A DNA stretch of 64,000 nucleotides, taken from contig CAVOQE010000006.1 in the NCBI GenBank assembly GCA_963698275.1, positions 558,001-622,000 of the forward strand, written 5' to 3'. The DNA is from Anderseniella sp963698275 (GTDB lineage: Bacteria; Pseudomonadota; Alphaproteobacteria; Rhizobiales; Aestuariivirgaceae). Shown here in pieces: positions 7,849 through 15,837 of the stretch. A program made the translations under genes and the position numbers. Position 1 is the first letter of the stretch. Every line of letters begins with the position of its first letter. Under the pieces are notes generated by a model. It was not told where the DNA came from. It was given only the letters and a program-made list of their open reading frames with translations, and made no database searches.

Positions 7849-8910
7849 GTGGACCTGAGTTGGCTCATAGAAAACTTCAGTGATGCCGGCAGCGCCACGA
7901 TCGGCGGTGGCGTCATAGGCTTGCTGTTCGGCGTTGCAGCACAGCGCAGCCGGTTTTGTCTCAGATCAGCGACAATCGAGTTCTGGCACGGCTCGTTCGG
8001 GCCCAAGACAGCCGTCTGGCTGCTGGCGTTTGGGGCAGCGCTGCTGGGTGTCCAATTGTTGTTTTCAGCCGGCATTTTGGACGCCGCGTCCGTGCGCCAG
8101 CTCTCGACCACCGGCTCCCTGTCCGGCGCGGTGATTGGCGGGTTGATGTTCGGGTCGGGCATGATCCTGGCTCGAGGGTGTGCCAGCCGGTTGCTGGTGT
8201 TGTCGGCAACGGGCAATCTCAGGGCCCTGATAACCGGCCTGATACTGACCGTGGTGGCCCAGGCATCCTTGCGGGGCATTCTGTCGCCTGCCCGGCTCAA
8301 GCTCGCATCATTATGGCTGATCGGACCGGAGACCAGAAACCTGATGGACCATCTTCCACACAATAGCGGGCTGGCGGCAGGCGTCGCCATACTGGCGCTG
8401 GCAGCAGGCATGGCGCTGCGTCACAAATTTTCAATTCCGCTGATTGCAACCAGCCTGATGGTAGGAATTGCGGTTACTGCGGGATGGTGGTTCACCGCGA
8501 CACTGGCCAGCCAGTCCTTCGATATTGTGGCGGTTCAAAGCGTCAGTTTTACCGGGCCGTCAGCCGATACCCTCATGGCTGTGGTCAATCAGCCAAACCT
8601 GTCGCTGGGCTTCGGGCTGGGCCTTGTGCCGGGTGTCTTTGCCGGGTCTTTCATTGCGTCGCTTATGGCGGGTGATTTCCACATCCAGACATTTAACGAG
8701 CAGGCACCGATGCCGCGCTACATAGCCGGCGCCTGCCTGATGGGGTTTGGCAGCATGCTGGCAGGCGGGTGTGCGGTCGGTGCCGGCATGACCGGCGGTG
8801 CGGTTCTGGCGCTGACGGCGTGGATCGCGCTGGTCTGCATGTGGCTTGGTGCCGGCGTGACGGATTTGCTGGTTGATCGCGGACCCCGCCTGCTTGCCGT
8901 CAACCGTTAG
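7849..8910 (+). CDS. YeeE/YedE family transporter (thiosulfate-uptake type)
   Basis: A 353-residue polytopic membrane protein with about ten hydrophobic segments. The two internal halves each carry the family's conserved Cys motif: ARGCASRLLVLSATGN near residues 103-118 and LAGGCAVGAGMTGGAVL near residues 300-318. In characterised members (TsuA) these cysteines pass thiosulfate through the membrane. The early segment AAQRSRFCLRSA is also typical. The start is GTG at 7849. No TusA-like or sulfur-enzyme partner lies next to it, so thiosulfate specificity is inference. A perfect FNR-type box stands upstream. Confidence 0.87.
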   Translation: MDLSWLIENFSDAGSATIGGGVIGLLFGVAAQRSRFCLRSATIEFWHGSFGPKTAVWLLAFGAALLGVQLLFSAGILDAASVRQLSTTGSLSGAVIGGLMFGSGMILARGCASRLLVLSATGNLRALITGLILTVVAQASLRGILSPARLKLASLWLIGPETRNLMDHLPHNSGLAAGVAILALAAGMALRHKFSIPLIATSLMVGIAVTAGWWFTATLASQSFDIVAVQSVSFTGPSADTLMAVVNQPNLSLGFGLGLVPGVFAGSFIASLMAGDFHIQTFNEQAPMPRYIAGACLMGFGSMLAGGCAVGAGMTGGAVLALTAWIALVCMWLGAGVTDLLVDRGPRLLAVNR

Positions 8911-8912
8911 AG

Positions 8913-10052
8913 TCACTCCAGTTCAGCGCCAAGCGCTTCCATGACCATGGACTGAAAATGGTGAACGGCATGCTCGCTCAGTTCCGTCTTGCCATGGTCA
9001 ACGATGAACCGGCCCTGATTATAGCCTCTGGAACACAGGCCGCGCTGCACGCTTTCGCACAATCCTATATCTTCAGGCTGCAGGACATTCTTCTGATAGT
9101 CGGCAGCCTCCTTCAATTGCGGTGTCAGCACACCACCCGGGGTGAACCAGTCCTGGTACTCGATGGTTCTGGCCGGTTCTTTCGGGTTCATCTGCAGGAC
9201 CGACAGATTGGCCTCGCCCGGATAAATCCAGATGGTAAAATTCGGCCAGACGAAGAAGCCCGCATAGCCGAAGTCGACGTCACCCGGCTCGAAGGAATAG
9301 GCATTGCTGGACGTAGTGCGCGGTGCAGCGGCGCACTGGGATGAATAGAGCTTGTGGGTGATGGTGCGATAGGAATTCATGTCGACCAGGTCGACAAAGT
9401 CCTTGTGCGCAGGCGCACAATGGTAACATTCCAGGAAATTGTCGACGAGGACCTTCCAGTTCGATGCAACATCAAAGGTGTCACGCTGGGCAAAGGCCAG
9501 TGTATCGACCGACGGCATATAGTGGCGGATCTCGTCTTCCAGGCCCTTGAACTGCTCGGCAAAGGAAACCGCATCAGGGTCAAGATTGACCATGATCATG
9601 CCGCAGAAAACCTCCAGCCGGATCTGCTTCAGCGCGAAGTCGCACTTGTTGAACCCGGCGACATTTTCCGAGTTGCGTGCAGCAACAAGATTGCCTTCAA
9701 AGTCAAACGCCCAGGCGTGGTAAGGGCATGTGATGACATTCTTCTGACCGGCTCCCTGCACAAGCTCATGGCCGCGATGGGCACATACATTGTAGAAGGC
9801 GCGCAATTCATCATCGCGGCCGCGGGCCACGAAAATGTTCTGTTCGTGGATGGCAGTGGTAAAATAACTGCCCTGGCTGGCGACCTGTGACACGTGCCCG
9901 GCATAGTGCCAAGTCCGGTAAAAGATCGCCTGTTTTTCAAGCTCATAGGTTTCCGAGCTGGTGTAAAAGCGCGCAGGCATGGTGAAGGAAGCAGCCGGAT
10001 CTGCCCGAAACGGAGCATCATTTTCCCGCTTTTCAAGTATGGATGATTCCAT
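8913..10052 (-). CDS. Rieske aromatic-ring-hydroxylating-type oxygenase, alpha subunit
   Basis: The Rieske [2Fe-2S] ligands are CAHRGH near residue 90 and CPYHAW 18 residues later. The mononuclear iron site is in VDNFLECYHCAPAHKDFVDL. This ECYHC-x3-H form is typical of the carnitine, choline and betaine oxygenase/demethylase branch (CntA, GbcA) rather than of classical benzene dioxygenases. No reductase subunit is adjacent. An AAGGAG seven bases before the ATG at 10052 decides the start over a GTG six bases further out. It is divergent from a LysR regulator that probably controls it. Quaternary-ammonium oxidation is inferred. Confidence 0.85.
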   Translation of the reverse strand: MESSILEKRENDAPFRADPAASFTMPARFYTSSETYELEKQAIFYRTWHYAGHVSQVASQGSYFTTAIHEQNIFVARGRDDELRAFYNVCAHRGHELVQGAGQKNVITCPYHAWAFDFEGNLVAARNSENVAGFNKCDFALKQIRLEVFCGMIMVNLDPDAVSFAEQFKGLEDEIRHYMPSVDTLAFAQRDTFDVASNWKVLVDNFLECYHCAPAHKDFVDLVDMNSYRTITHKLYSSQCAAAPRTTSSNAYSFEPGDVDFGYAGFFVWPNFTIWIYPGEANLSVLQMNPKEPARTIEYQDWFTPGGVLTPQLKEAADYQKNVLQPEDIGLCESVQRGLCSRGYNQGRFIVDHGKTELSEHAVHHFQSMVMEALGAELE

Positions 10053-10158
10053 GTTCACGCTCCTTACAGGCCAGTTGACATTTCAGATCACAAAAGCTGC
10101 ACTAGTCCAACACTATCTGCAAAACATCATTTCTTTGGCATTTGGAAAAGAAATTCTA

Positions 10159-11091
10159 ATGCGACACGTCAGAAAGAAGCTACCGCACCTTGATCCCCTG
10201 ATCGCGTTCGAGGCGGCGGCACGGCTGTCCAGCTTTGCCCTGGCGGCCAGGGAACTGAATGTCACCGCACCGGCGGTCAGCCAGCAGATCAGGAGCCTGG
10301 AAACCGGTCTGGGTGTCTCCTTGTTCCAGCGTGGTCATCGCTCCGTGCACCTGACAGATCGTGGCAGGCTGTTTCAAAACAGTGTCTCGATTGCCCTTAC
10401 CCATCTGGCCAATGCGGCGGATGAAGTCCGCATCGACGACGATTTCCAGCAATTGGAGATTGTTACAGACACGTCCATTGCAGGCATGTGGCTGGTGCCG
10501 CACCTGCATCGCTTTGAAGCGCGCCATCGCGACTGCACAATCCGGCTGACCACCACGGATGTGCAGGCGGACCTGATCAGCAGCGATTTCCAGATCGCCA
10601 TCGTACACGGCCAGGGCAACTGGGCCGGTTACGAGTCCATGCTGCTTTTCGAAGAAGAAGTGTTTCCGGTGTGCGCGCCCGGATATCTTGACCGGTTTGC
10701 GGCAGGCCTCAAACTTGAAGAGCTTCCGGTCGCCGATCTTCTGGATCTTGAATACGAACAATGGCACTGGATGAACTGGGCAATCTGGCTGACGGAAACC
10801 GGCCTTCCCCTGCCCGACACGCGGCGCAAAATGAAGATGAACAATTATCCGCTCGTCATAGACGCTGCGTGCAATGGCAGCGGGCTGGCTCTGGGCTGGA
10901 GACACCTGGTCGATGATCATCTTGCCAACGGCACGCTGGTACAGCCGTTTTCCGAAACGGTGAAAACGCAGAGCGGGTATTACATGATATGGCCGTTCAA
11001 CACCGAAATGGCCCCGATAGCTGCCGCGTTTCGCGACTGGACCCTGGCAGAGTTCGACGTTGACAATACCGTCCTGCAATCACCCCGATGA
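10159..11091 (+). CDS. LysR-family regulator, GcvA-like
   Basis: The winged HTH starts at residue 10 (LDPLIAFEAAARLSSFALAA), with the recognition helix in NVTAPAVSQQIRSLE. The LPHLDPLIAFEAAAR opening is typical of the GcvA subgroup. The periplasmic-binding-like effector domain fills the remaining 220 residues. It is transcribed away from the Rieske oxygenase gene, with about 105 bases between starts, so that oxygenase is its likely target. In-frame starts further upstream would overlap the oxygenase gene; the ATG at 10159 fits the family's usual length. Confidence 0.88.
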   Translation: MRHVRKKLPHLDPLIAFEAAARLSSFALAARELNVTAPAVSQQIRSLETGLGVSLFQRGHRSVHLTDRGRLFQNSVSIALTHLANAADEVRIDDDFQQLEIVTDTSIAGMWLVPHLHRFEARHRDCTIRLTTTDVQADLISSDFQIAIVHGQGNWAGYESMLLFEEEVFPVCAPGYLDRFAAGLKLEELPVADLLDLEYEQWHWMNWAIWLTETGLPLPDTRRKMKMNNYPLVIDAACNGSGLALGWRHLVDDHLANGTLVQPFSETVKTQSGYYMIWPFNTEMAPIAAAFRDWTLAEFDVDNTVLQSPR

Positions 11092-11375
11092 CCCTGGATA
11101 TGTCCGGGCCTGGCCGGAGCTACGCATTGACACCTTGTCCAACCGCAAGCGCAGCAAGCTGGAAATGCGCCGCCAGCCATGCTAACAACAGACGTCAACA
11201 TGGAGGTTTTATGTCCCGGTAAGGTGGGGAGGCAAGCTGGTCTCCCGATGCAAGACTCAAACACAAAGCGCCATTTGCCGATCCCCGGCAGATGCCCTGT
11301 TTGTTTGCGACTTCAGCAAAAACTGACACCCATGCCCGGGTCTTGCCCGTGGCCGGACCATGAAAGTTCACATCA

Positions 11376-12449
11376 ATGACACGGGATTACTCACAATTCC
11401 TCAAGCCTGCCGCAAAAGGCGGCGCAAAGCACACTCTCTCGACACTGGAAACCCTTGGCTGGCAACCATACTTTGCCCAACAGACCAGCGTAGACGAGAT
11501 GGCTGAAACACCACCTGTCCGCGTCATCGAGGTGCATCGCAATGGTCTTCATGCGGTAGGCGACGGGGTGGACACGATCATTCCCCCCGGGCCCGACGCC
11601 ACGGTGGGAGACTGGCTGCTGTTCGACCGGACCCATCCAGCTTCAAGCCGGGTTCTGGAGCGCAAGAGCCTTATCAAGCGCCGCGCCGCCGGGCATGATC
11701 GCCAGACACAATTGATCGCTGCCAATATCGATACGGTGTTCATCGTCACGTCCTGCAATCAGGATTTCAACGTGGCGCGGCTTGAACGCTACATCGCCCT
11801 GGCCTTTGAAGCCGACGTGGAACCGGTCATTATCCTGACCAAGACCGATCTCTGCGAGACACCGGATCAGTATGTGGCCGAGGCAAGCGCCATTTCCAGC
11901 CTGGTGCCGGTTGTGGTTCTCGATGCGCGTGGCAAGGAGCCAACATCGAAACTGGCCGAGTGGTGCAGGCCGGGCCGGACACTTGCGTTTCTGGGGTCAT
12001 CCGGTGTCGGCAAGTCAACACTGATCAATGCGTTGTCGGGAACCCGGTCCATCGAGACCCGGGCCATACGCGAAGATGACGCCAAGGGCCGTCACACCAC
12101 GACAAGCCGCCAGCTTCACATCCTGCCGGAGGGCTGCGCGGTGCTGGATACACCCGGCATACGGGAACTGCAGCTGACCGATGTGGAGTCCGGTGTGGCT
12201 GAAGTTTTTTCCGACCTCCATGCGCTTTCAACACAATGCCGGTTCAATGACTGCCGGCACGAGACGGAGCCGGGTTGTGCGGTCCTTGCAGCGCTTGAAG
12301 CCGGGGAAGTCGATAGTGTGCGACTGGCGCGCTGGCAAAAACTAGTTGCGGAAGACCGACACAATTCGGCGAGCCTGGCTCAGCGGAAGTCGAAAGACAA
12401 AACGCTTGGGAAAACCATTCGACAGGTTCAGAAACTGAAAAAGAAGTGA
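11376..12449 (+). CDS. rsgA: Ribosome small-subunit-dependent GTPase A
   Basis: Circularly permuted GTPase that assists late 30S assembly. The OB fold covers about residues 45-105. The GTPase domain shows LTKTDL (G4), then GSSGVGKSTLIN (P-loop, near residue 209), a switch region with GRHTTTSRQ, and DTPGIREL (G3), in the permuted order. The C-terminal zinc knuckle is CRFNDCRHETEPGC. Length is normal (357 residues). Its last 151 codons are duplicated as a decayed copy at 15354-15805, so this gene is the left boundary of an inserted segment. Confidence 0.95.
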   Translation: MTRDYSQFLKPAAKGGAKHTLSTLETLGWQPYFAQQTSVDEMAETPPVRVIEVHRNGLHAVGDGVDTIIPPGPDATVGDWLLFDRTHPASSRVLERKSLIKRRAAGHDRQTQLIAANIDTVFIVTSCNQDFNVARLERYIALAFEADVEPVIILTKTDLCETPDQYVAEASAISSLVPVVVLDARGKEPTSKLAEWCRPGRTLAFLGSSGVGKSTLINALSGTRSIETRAIREDDAKGRHTTTSRQLHILPEGCAVLDTPGIRELQLTDVESGVAEVFSDLHALSTQCRFNDCRHETEPGCAVLAALEAGEVDSVRLARWQKLVAEDRHNSASLAQRKSKDKTLGKTIRQVQKLKKK

Positions 12450-12605
12450 GCAGAAACTCCACTAACAAATTGACGTTCACATGCTGACTACCCGGAGTCC
12501 GCTAAGTCGACGTCTGGCAAACTGACCACTCCAGCAGATTGCAAGTCTTAACAAATCATCAGGAAGTTGCTCTAAACTCCGCCCTGCAACAACGCGAGGA
12601 TTGAC

Positions 12606-13085
12606 ATGACCTTGATCGAATTGCCCTTGAGTGGTGGGTGCCAGTGCGGACGCCATCGGTACACAGTTTCTGCATTGCCTCTCACTTTATACGCGTGCCA
12701 CTGCACCGATTGTCAAACTCAGTCTACCAGTGCATTTGGGATGTCGATGCCGGTTGCGAGGGAAGCTGTAAGTTGTGAATTCGACGACTTGAGAACTTGG
12801 GAAAGAACCGCAGTGAGTGGGCGCGTTGTCAAAGCACGCTACTGCAATGAGTGTGGAACCCGACTATTTCACGAGCCATCAAGAAACCCGAAGATCATCA
12901 ATATAAAACCTGGAACTTTGGATAACACCAGTTGGATTGTGCCCTTTGGTCACCTTTGGCTTGCGAGCGCCCAAGCATGGTCTTCTCCTCCTTCCAACGC
13001 ACTGCGTTACGAAGGTCAACCGCCAGACTTCGATGACCTGTTTGAGCGTTTCGCGCGCACCTTCGGCAAGAGCAATTTCGACTGA
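12606..13085 (+). CDS. GFA family protein (glutathione-dependent formaldehyde-activating fold)
   Basis: A 159-residue zinc protein of the GFA/CENP-V family. Motifs are GGCQCGRHRYTV near residue 11, CHCTDCQ near residue 36 and YCNECGTRLFHE near residue 82, the usual seven-cysteine arrangement. The family is named after glutathione-dependent formaldehyde activation, but most members are uncharacterised. AGGA lies six bases before the ATG. It is the first gene after rsgA inside the segment bounded by the rsgA duplication, and its codon use looks less GC-biased than neighbours outside that segment. Confidence 0.85.
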   Translation: MTLIELPLSGGCQCGRHRYTVSALPLTLYACHCTDCQTQSTSAFGMSMPVAREAVSCEFDDLRTWERTAVSGRVVKARYCNECGTRLFHEPSRNPKIINIKPGTLDNTSWIVPFGHLWLASAQAWSSPPSNALRYEGQPPDFDDLFERFARTFGKSNFD

Positions 13086-13133
13086 GACATCAGTGACAAC
13101 AGCCTGTATTTCCCGTGAATAACGGGGAGCCTG

Positions 13134-13165
13134 ACTGCCCTATTTATAGGTATAATACGGACAGT
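13134..13165. repeat. 32-bp palindromic element, left copy
   Basis: The element begins ACTGCCC and ends GGACAGT, giving terminal inverted half-sites around an AT-rich centre with a TATAAT-like hexamer. It matches the copy at 15227-15258 at 27 of 32 positions without gaps. It sits between the convergent GFA and SHOCT genes, where no promoter is expected. It may be an operator for an absent regulator, a relic promoter, or one end of a small mobile unit. Confidence 0.55.
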
Positions 13166-13255
13166 ACGAGATATGTTGAGCTGACGATGCCAAAGGCAAA
13201 GCTTATCCCGAGCAACATGAGACCGGGCAACCTGGGTGAGCTGTACCCTGATGGA

Positions 13256-13633
13256 TCAAGCGGACAGGATTTTCGCCTTCTTGTCCTTATACTCGTCCTC
13301 TTCTATCTCGCCCTTTGCGAAACGCTCGTTCAAGATCTCGATTGCAGAAGCACTCGTGTCGCGGGACGGCCCGTGCATCATGTCCCATCGCCCGCCGGCG
13401 CGCCGGCGCATCGCCACAAAGAACATGACGATAAAGAAGAACATCAGCAATGGTATCCACCAGAAGTGCCATCCATGATGGTGATCGCCCCACATGTGCC
13501 ACGGCCCATGACCATAAGGCCATTGCGGCTGTTGCGGAGCATCTGGTTTCGTCGTTGTTTGCGCGACCGCCAGGAGCGGTTGCGTTATCGAGATCGCGAT
13601 CAAAGTTAGAAAAACTGAGACGTGTTTCCACAT
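13256..13633 (-). CDS. SHOCT-domain membrane protein with His/Trp-rich exported loop
   Basis: A 125-residue protein. A signal peptide or first membrane segment (about residues 5-25, ending LLAVAQ) is followed by a His/Trp/Gly-rich stretch (GHGPWHMWGDHHHGWHFWW). Next come a membrane segment (LLMFFFIVMFFVAM) and a cytoplasmic SHOCT motif at the C-terminus (IEILNERFAKGEIEEDEYKD). The His cluster suggests metal binding outside the membrane, by inference. GAGGAA lies eight bases before the ATG. It runs in the same direction as the Met-rich protein gene, 34 bases downstream of its stop. Confidence 0.8.
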   Translation of the reverse strand: MWKHVSVFLTLIAISITQPLLAVAQTTTKPDAPQQPQWPYGHGPWHMWGDHHHGWHFWWIPLLMFFFIVMFFVAMRRRAGGRWDMMHGPSRDTSASAIEILNERFAKGEIEEDEYKDKKAKILSA

Positions 13634-13667
13634 AATCCAATTCCTCGCAGTGACTGCCCAACTTGAA

Positions 13668-14054
13668 TCATTTGGACGGGTTCACAACCTCATCAAGCGC
13701 CTTGCGGAAGGCTTGCGCCTGCTCATCAGACATCCCCTCAGAGCCCTTTTCAATGATCTTCGAGAGAATTCCAGCGGCCGCCGCACCACGTTTGTCAGGG
13801 TCGATCTTGGGCAACATCATCTCAATGCAATGAGGAAGCATCATGTTCAGCATCATCTCTGGCATCTGTGCCATGTGTCCTTCAGGACCACCCTCCTTCA
13901 TCTTTGCCATCATACCCTGCATTTCTGCCATCTTGTCGGAGCCCTCGCCGCAACATTGGGACATCATGCCCTGCATCATCTTGGGCATCATCTCCATCAT
14001 CGATCCCATCGGACTCTCGCGATCACCTGCGTTCTTGGAAGTCGAGGCTGTCAT
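13668..14054 (-). CDS. Methionine-rich small protein (128 aa), putative metal binder
   Basis: Twenty-four of 128 residues are Met, mostly as MM pairs (GSMMEMMPKMMQGMMSQCC and similar), with a CC pair and a third Cys in LPHCIEMMLP. The last 35 residues are a normal helical tail. Such Met and Cys spacing resembles Cu(I)/Ag(I)-binding proteins, but that is inference. There is no signal peptide, so it should be cytoplasmic. AAGGAT seven bases before the ATG at 14054 decides the start. It leads a leftward pair with the His-rich SHOCT protein. An FNR-like site lies about 180 bases upstream. Confidence 0.75.
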   Translation of the reverse strand: MTASTSKNAGDRESPMGSMMEMMPKMMQGMMSQCCGEGSDKMAEMQGMMAKMKEGGPEGHMAQMPEMMLNMMLPHCIEMMLPKIDPDKRGAAAAGILSKIIEKGSEGMSDEQAQAFRKALDEVVNPSK

Positions 14055-14232
14055 GTCGATATCCTTGTAATTTCGTTGACATCCCCTCAAGCTGGCGGCG
14101 TCTTTTCGACAAGAAACCGAGGCCTCGGGGGTGACCGAAGCCTTTTACTCAAGCGCTCTATTTTGAGTGAGGATTTCTCGGGGATGAGCGCTCTTAATGG
14201 TTGTTACTCTGCCCGGTTCAGCGGGTACCGCA

Positions 14233-14246
14233 TTGACGTAGATCAA
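14233..14246. promoter_or_regulatory. FNR/FnrL-like site (one mismatch)
   Basis: TTGACGTAGATCAA differs from the TTGAT-N4-ATCAA consensus at one base, and TTGAC half-sites are common for alphaproteobacterial FnrL. It lies in the divergent promoter region between the Met-rich gene (leftward) and the DUF5661 gene (rightward, 64 bases downstream), so it could control either or both. Confidence 0.5.
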
Positions 14247-14309
14247 TCAATGACCGTTGCCGTCTGCCCTAAGCTTCCCGCATCGTGGTGAAAATGGAGA
14301 TGAAACCAA

Positions 14310-14747
14310 ATGCCTGACTATAACTATATCACCAAGGCGGAGGTTCAGTCGGTCTGCCGCGATATCGGTATTCAGGACTGGAGCAAGATCAAAGCTAACC
14401 AAGTTGACGAGGCAGAGGCCGATGCCATTCGCCAAATCATCGGCGGTGAGGCGCTAAAAATCCCCTTGGCTGACTTCAAGCACGGCCTGAAGGTCGAGTT
14501 GGAGCACGGCACCCAATTCGCTGACGCCAATATTACGAATAATCATCCTATCCTGACAGGACGCATCGTGCTCGCCCATCTCAAGGAAGGACTGGATTAC
14601 TACATCCGTCTCCAATGCATGGAATTGGAAATGGAGCTCGCTAAAGCTATCGCGGCGAGTGATCTCGACAAGAGCGCCACGGTCTATCGAGAACTTGCAG
14701 AACAACGCCTGAAACTTCAAACAAGGATTGTCGAGACGTTGTCGTAG
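14310..14747 (+). CDS. DUF5661-like protein (145 aa)
   Basis: A soluble protein recognised by the segment FKHGLKVELEHGTQ followed by ILTGRIVLAHLKEGLDYYIR and a helical tail, the pattern I associate with DUF5661. The His residues in VELEHG and LAHL, with nearby acidic residues, could form a metal site; this is speculation. It has no membrane segment. It is divergent from the Met-rich gene across an FNR-like site and ends 12 bases before the stop of the leftward CMD gene, so those two converge. Confidence 0.65.
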   Translation: MPDYNYITKAEVQSVCRDIGIQDWSKIKANQVDEAEADAIRQIIGGEALKIPLADFKHGLKVELEHGTQFADANITNNHPILTGRIVLAHLKEGLDYYIRLQCMELEMELAKAIAASDLDKSATVYRELAEQRLKLQTRIVETLS

Positions 14748-14759
14748 ATGATCTCCGGC

Positions 14760-15101
14760 TTATGCCGCAAATTGATCATAGGCCGCCAGCGCATCCGCTC
14801 CATAAACCGTGGATGGGCCACCACCCATTTCGACGGCAACGGCAATCGTTTCCAACATCTCTTCGCGGGTAGCCCCCTTCTTGTGGGCCGCGCGAGTATG
14901 ATAGGCGATGCAACCCTCACAGCGAATAGAGATTGATATGGCAACCGCCATCAATTCCTTTACCTTCGTGTCGAGCGCGCCGGCCTTTGTAGCTTCTTCA
15001 AATAGTTGGTGGTAAGCGCGCATTGGGCCAGGCGCTGCCTTGAAAACATCCGCCAATCCCGCGTCGATATCATGTACGTATTGTATATAGTCTTTGGTCA
15101 T
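14760..15101 (-). CDS. Carboxymuconolactone decarboxylase family (AhpD-like) protein
   Basis: A 113-residue, all-helical CMD-family protein with the redox motif RCEGCIAYHTRAAHKKGAT, where the CxxC and following His are the AhpD-like active site. Members act as thiol-dependent peroxide-reducing partners or are uncharacterised. GGGAGAAG upstream of the ATG at 15101 decides the start over the one at 15128. The second 32-bp palindromic element lies about 125 bases upstream and is the best candidate for its promoter or operator. Confidence 0.85.
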   Translation of the reverse strand: MTKDYIQYVHDIDAGLADVFKAAPGPMRAYHQLFEEATKAGALDTKVKELMAVAISISIRCEGCIAYHTRAAHKKGATREEMLETIAVAVEMGGGPSTVYGADALAAYDQFAA

Positions 15102-15226
15102 GTTTCTTCTCCCTTTCGCGCAGATCATGTCAGATCGCCGGAGAAGAGGCTAGAGCACAAGCGCCCTCCATACGCGTCGTGAAAGTGGTCGCAAGCGGCC
15201 TTTTGAGAGGCTCTGTGTGTGCCCAA

Positions 15227-15258
15227 ACTGTCCTGTTTATAGTTACAATACGGACGGT
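15227..15258. repeat. 32-bp palindromic element, right copy
   Basis: Begins ACTGTCC and ends GGACGGT around the same AT-rich centre as the copy at 13134-13165 (27 of 32 identical). Weak similarity continues about 40 bases to the right of both copies, including a shared AAGCTTATC. This copy is upstream of the leftward CMD gene and about 95 bases before the rsgA pseudogene. Confidence 0.55.
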
Positions 15259-15353
15259 CTAACGCATCTCCGCTTAACAGGGAAGCTTATCTCCACTGAG
15301 AACAGACTTCCTGGCGCATGTCCGTATCCTGGATATAGCGACCGGAGGTAAGA

Positions 15354-15805
15354 TCATCCGGTGTCGGCAAGTCAACGCTGATCAATGCGCTGTCCGGCAC
15401 CCGGTCCATAGAGACACAGGCCATACGCGAAGATGATGCCAAGGGCCACCACACCACGACAAGCCGCCAGCTTCGCATGCTGCCGGAGGGCTGCGCGGTT
15501 CTGGATACACCCGGCATACGGGAGCTGCAACTGACCGATGTGGAGTCCGGCGTGGCTGAAGTTTTTCCGATCTCCATGCGCTTTCAAGACAATGCCGGTT
15601 CAACCACTGCCAGCACGAGACAGAACCGGGATGTGCCGTTCTTGCAGCGCTCGAGACCGGGGAAGTCGACACGGTACGGCTGGCGCGCTGGCAGAAACTT
15701 GTCGCGGAAGACCGGCACAATTCTGCGAGCCTGGCGCAGCGGAAGTCGAAGGACAAAATGCTGGGGAAAACCATTCGACAGGTTCAGAAACTGAAAAAGA
15801 AATAG
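15354..15805 (+). pseudogene. Truncated, frameshifted duplicate of the rsgA 3' end
   Basis: This stretch aligns without large gaps to 11997-12449 of the complete rsgA, from the P-loop (SSGVGKSTLIN) to the stop codon. In the first half about nine bases in ten match. It is 452 bases against 453 because one T is lost in the run within GAAGTTTTTTCC, which shifts the frame in the middle. The first two thirds of the gene are absent. Divergence is too high for a recent copy. It is best read as the tail of the original allele, left behind when another rsgA allele plus cargo was inserted. Confidence 0.9.
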
Positions 15806-15837
15806 CCGCCAACCGGGCTTTCAGAACCCAAATTTGG

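Noticed and set aside
11092..11375. Possible gene between the GcvA-like regulator and rsgA
   Set aside because: A GGAGG is followed by an ATG that stops after three codons, and longer frames here have no protein-like sequence.
13115..13609. Rightward frame opposite the SHOCT gene
   Set aside because: It is mostly the antisense of the SHOCT gene, which has a ribosome site and recognisable motifs. The first codons after the 32-bp element might be a relic but cannot be supported.
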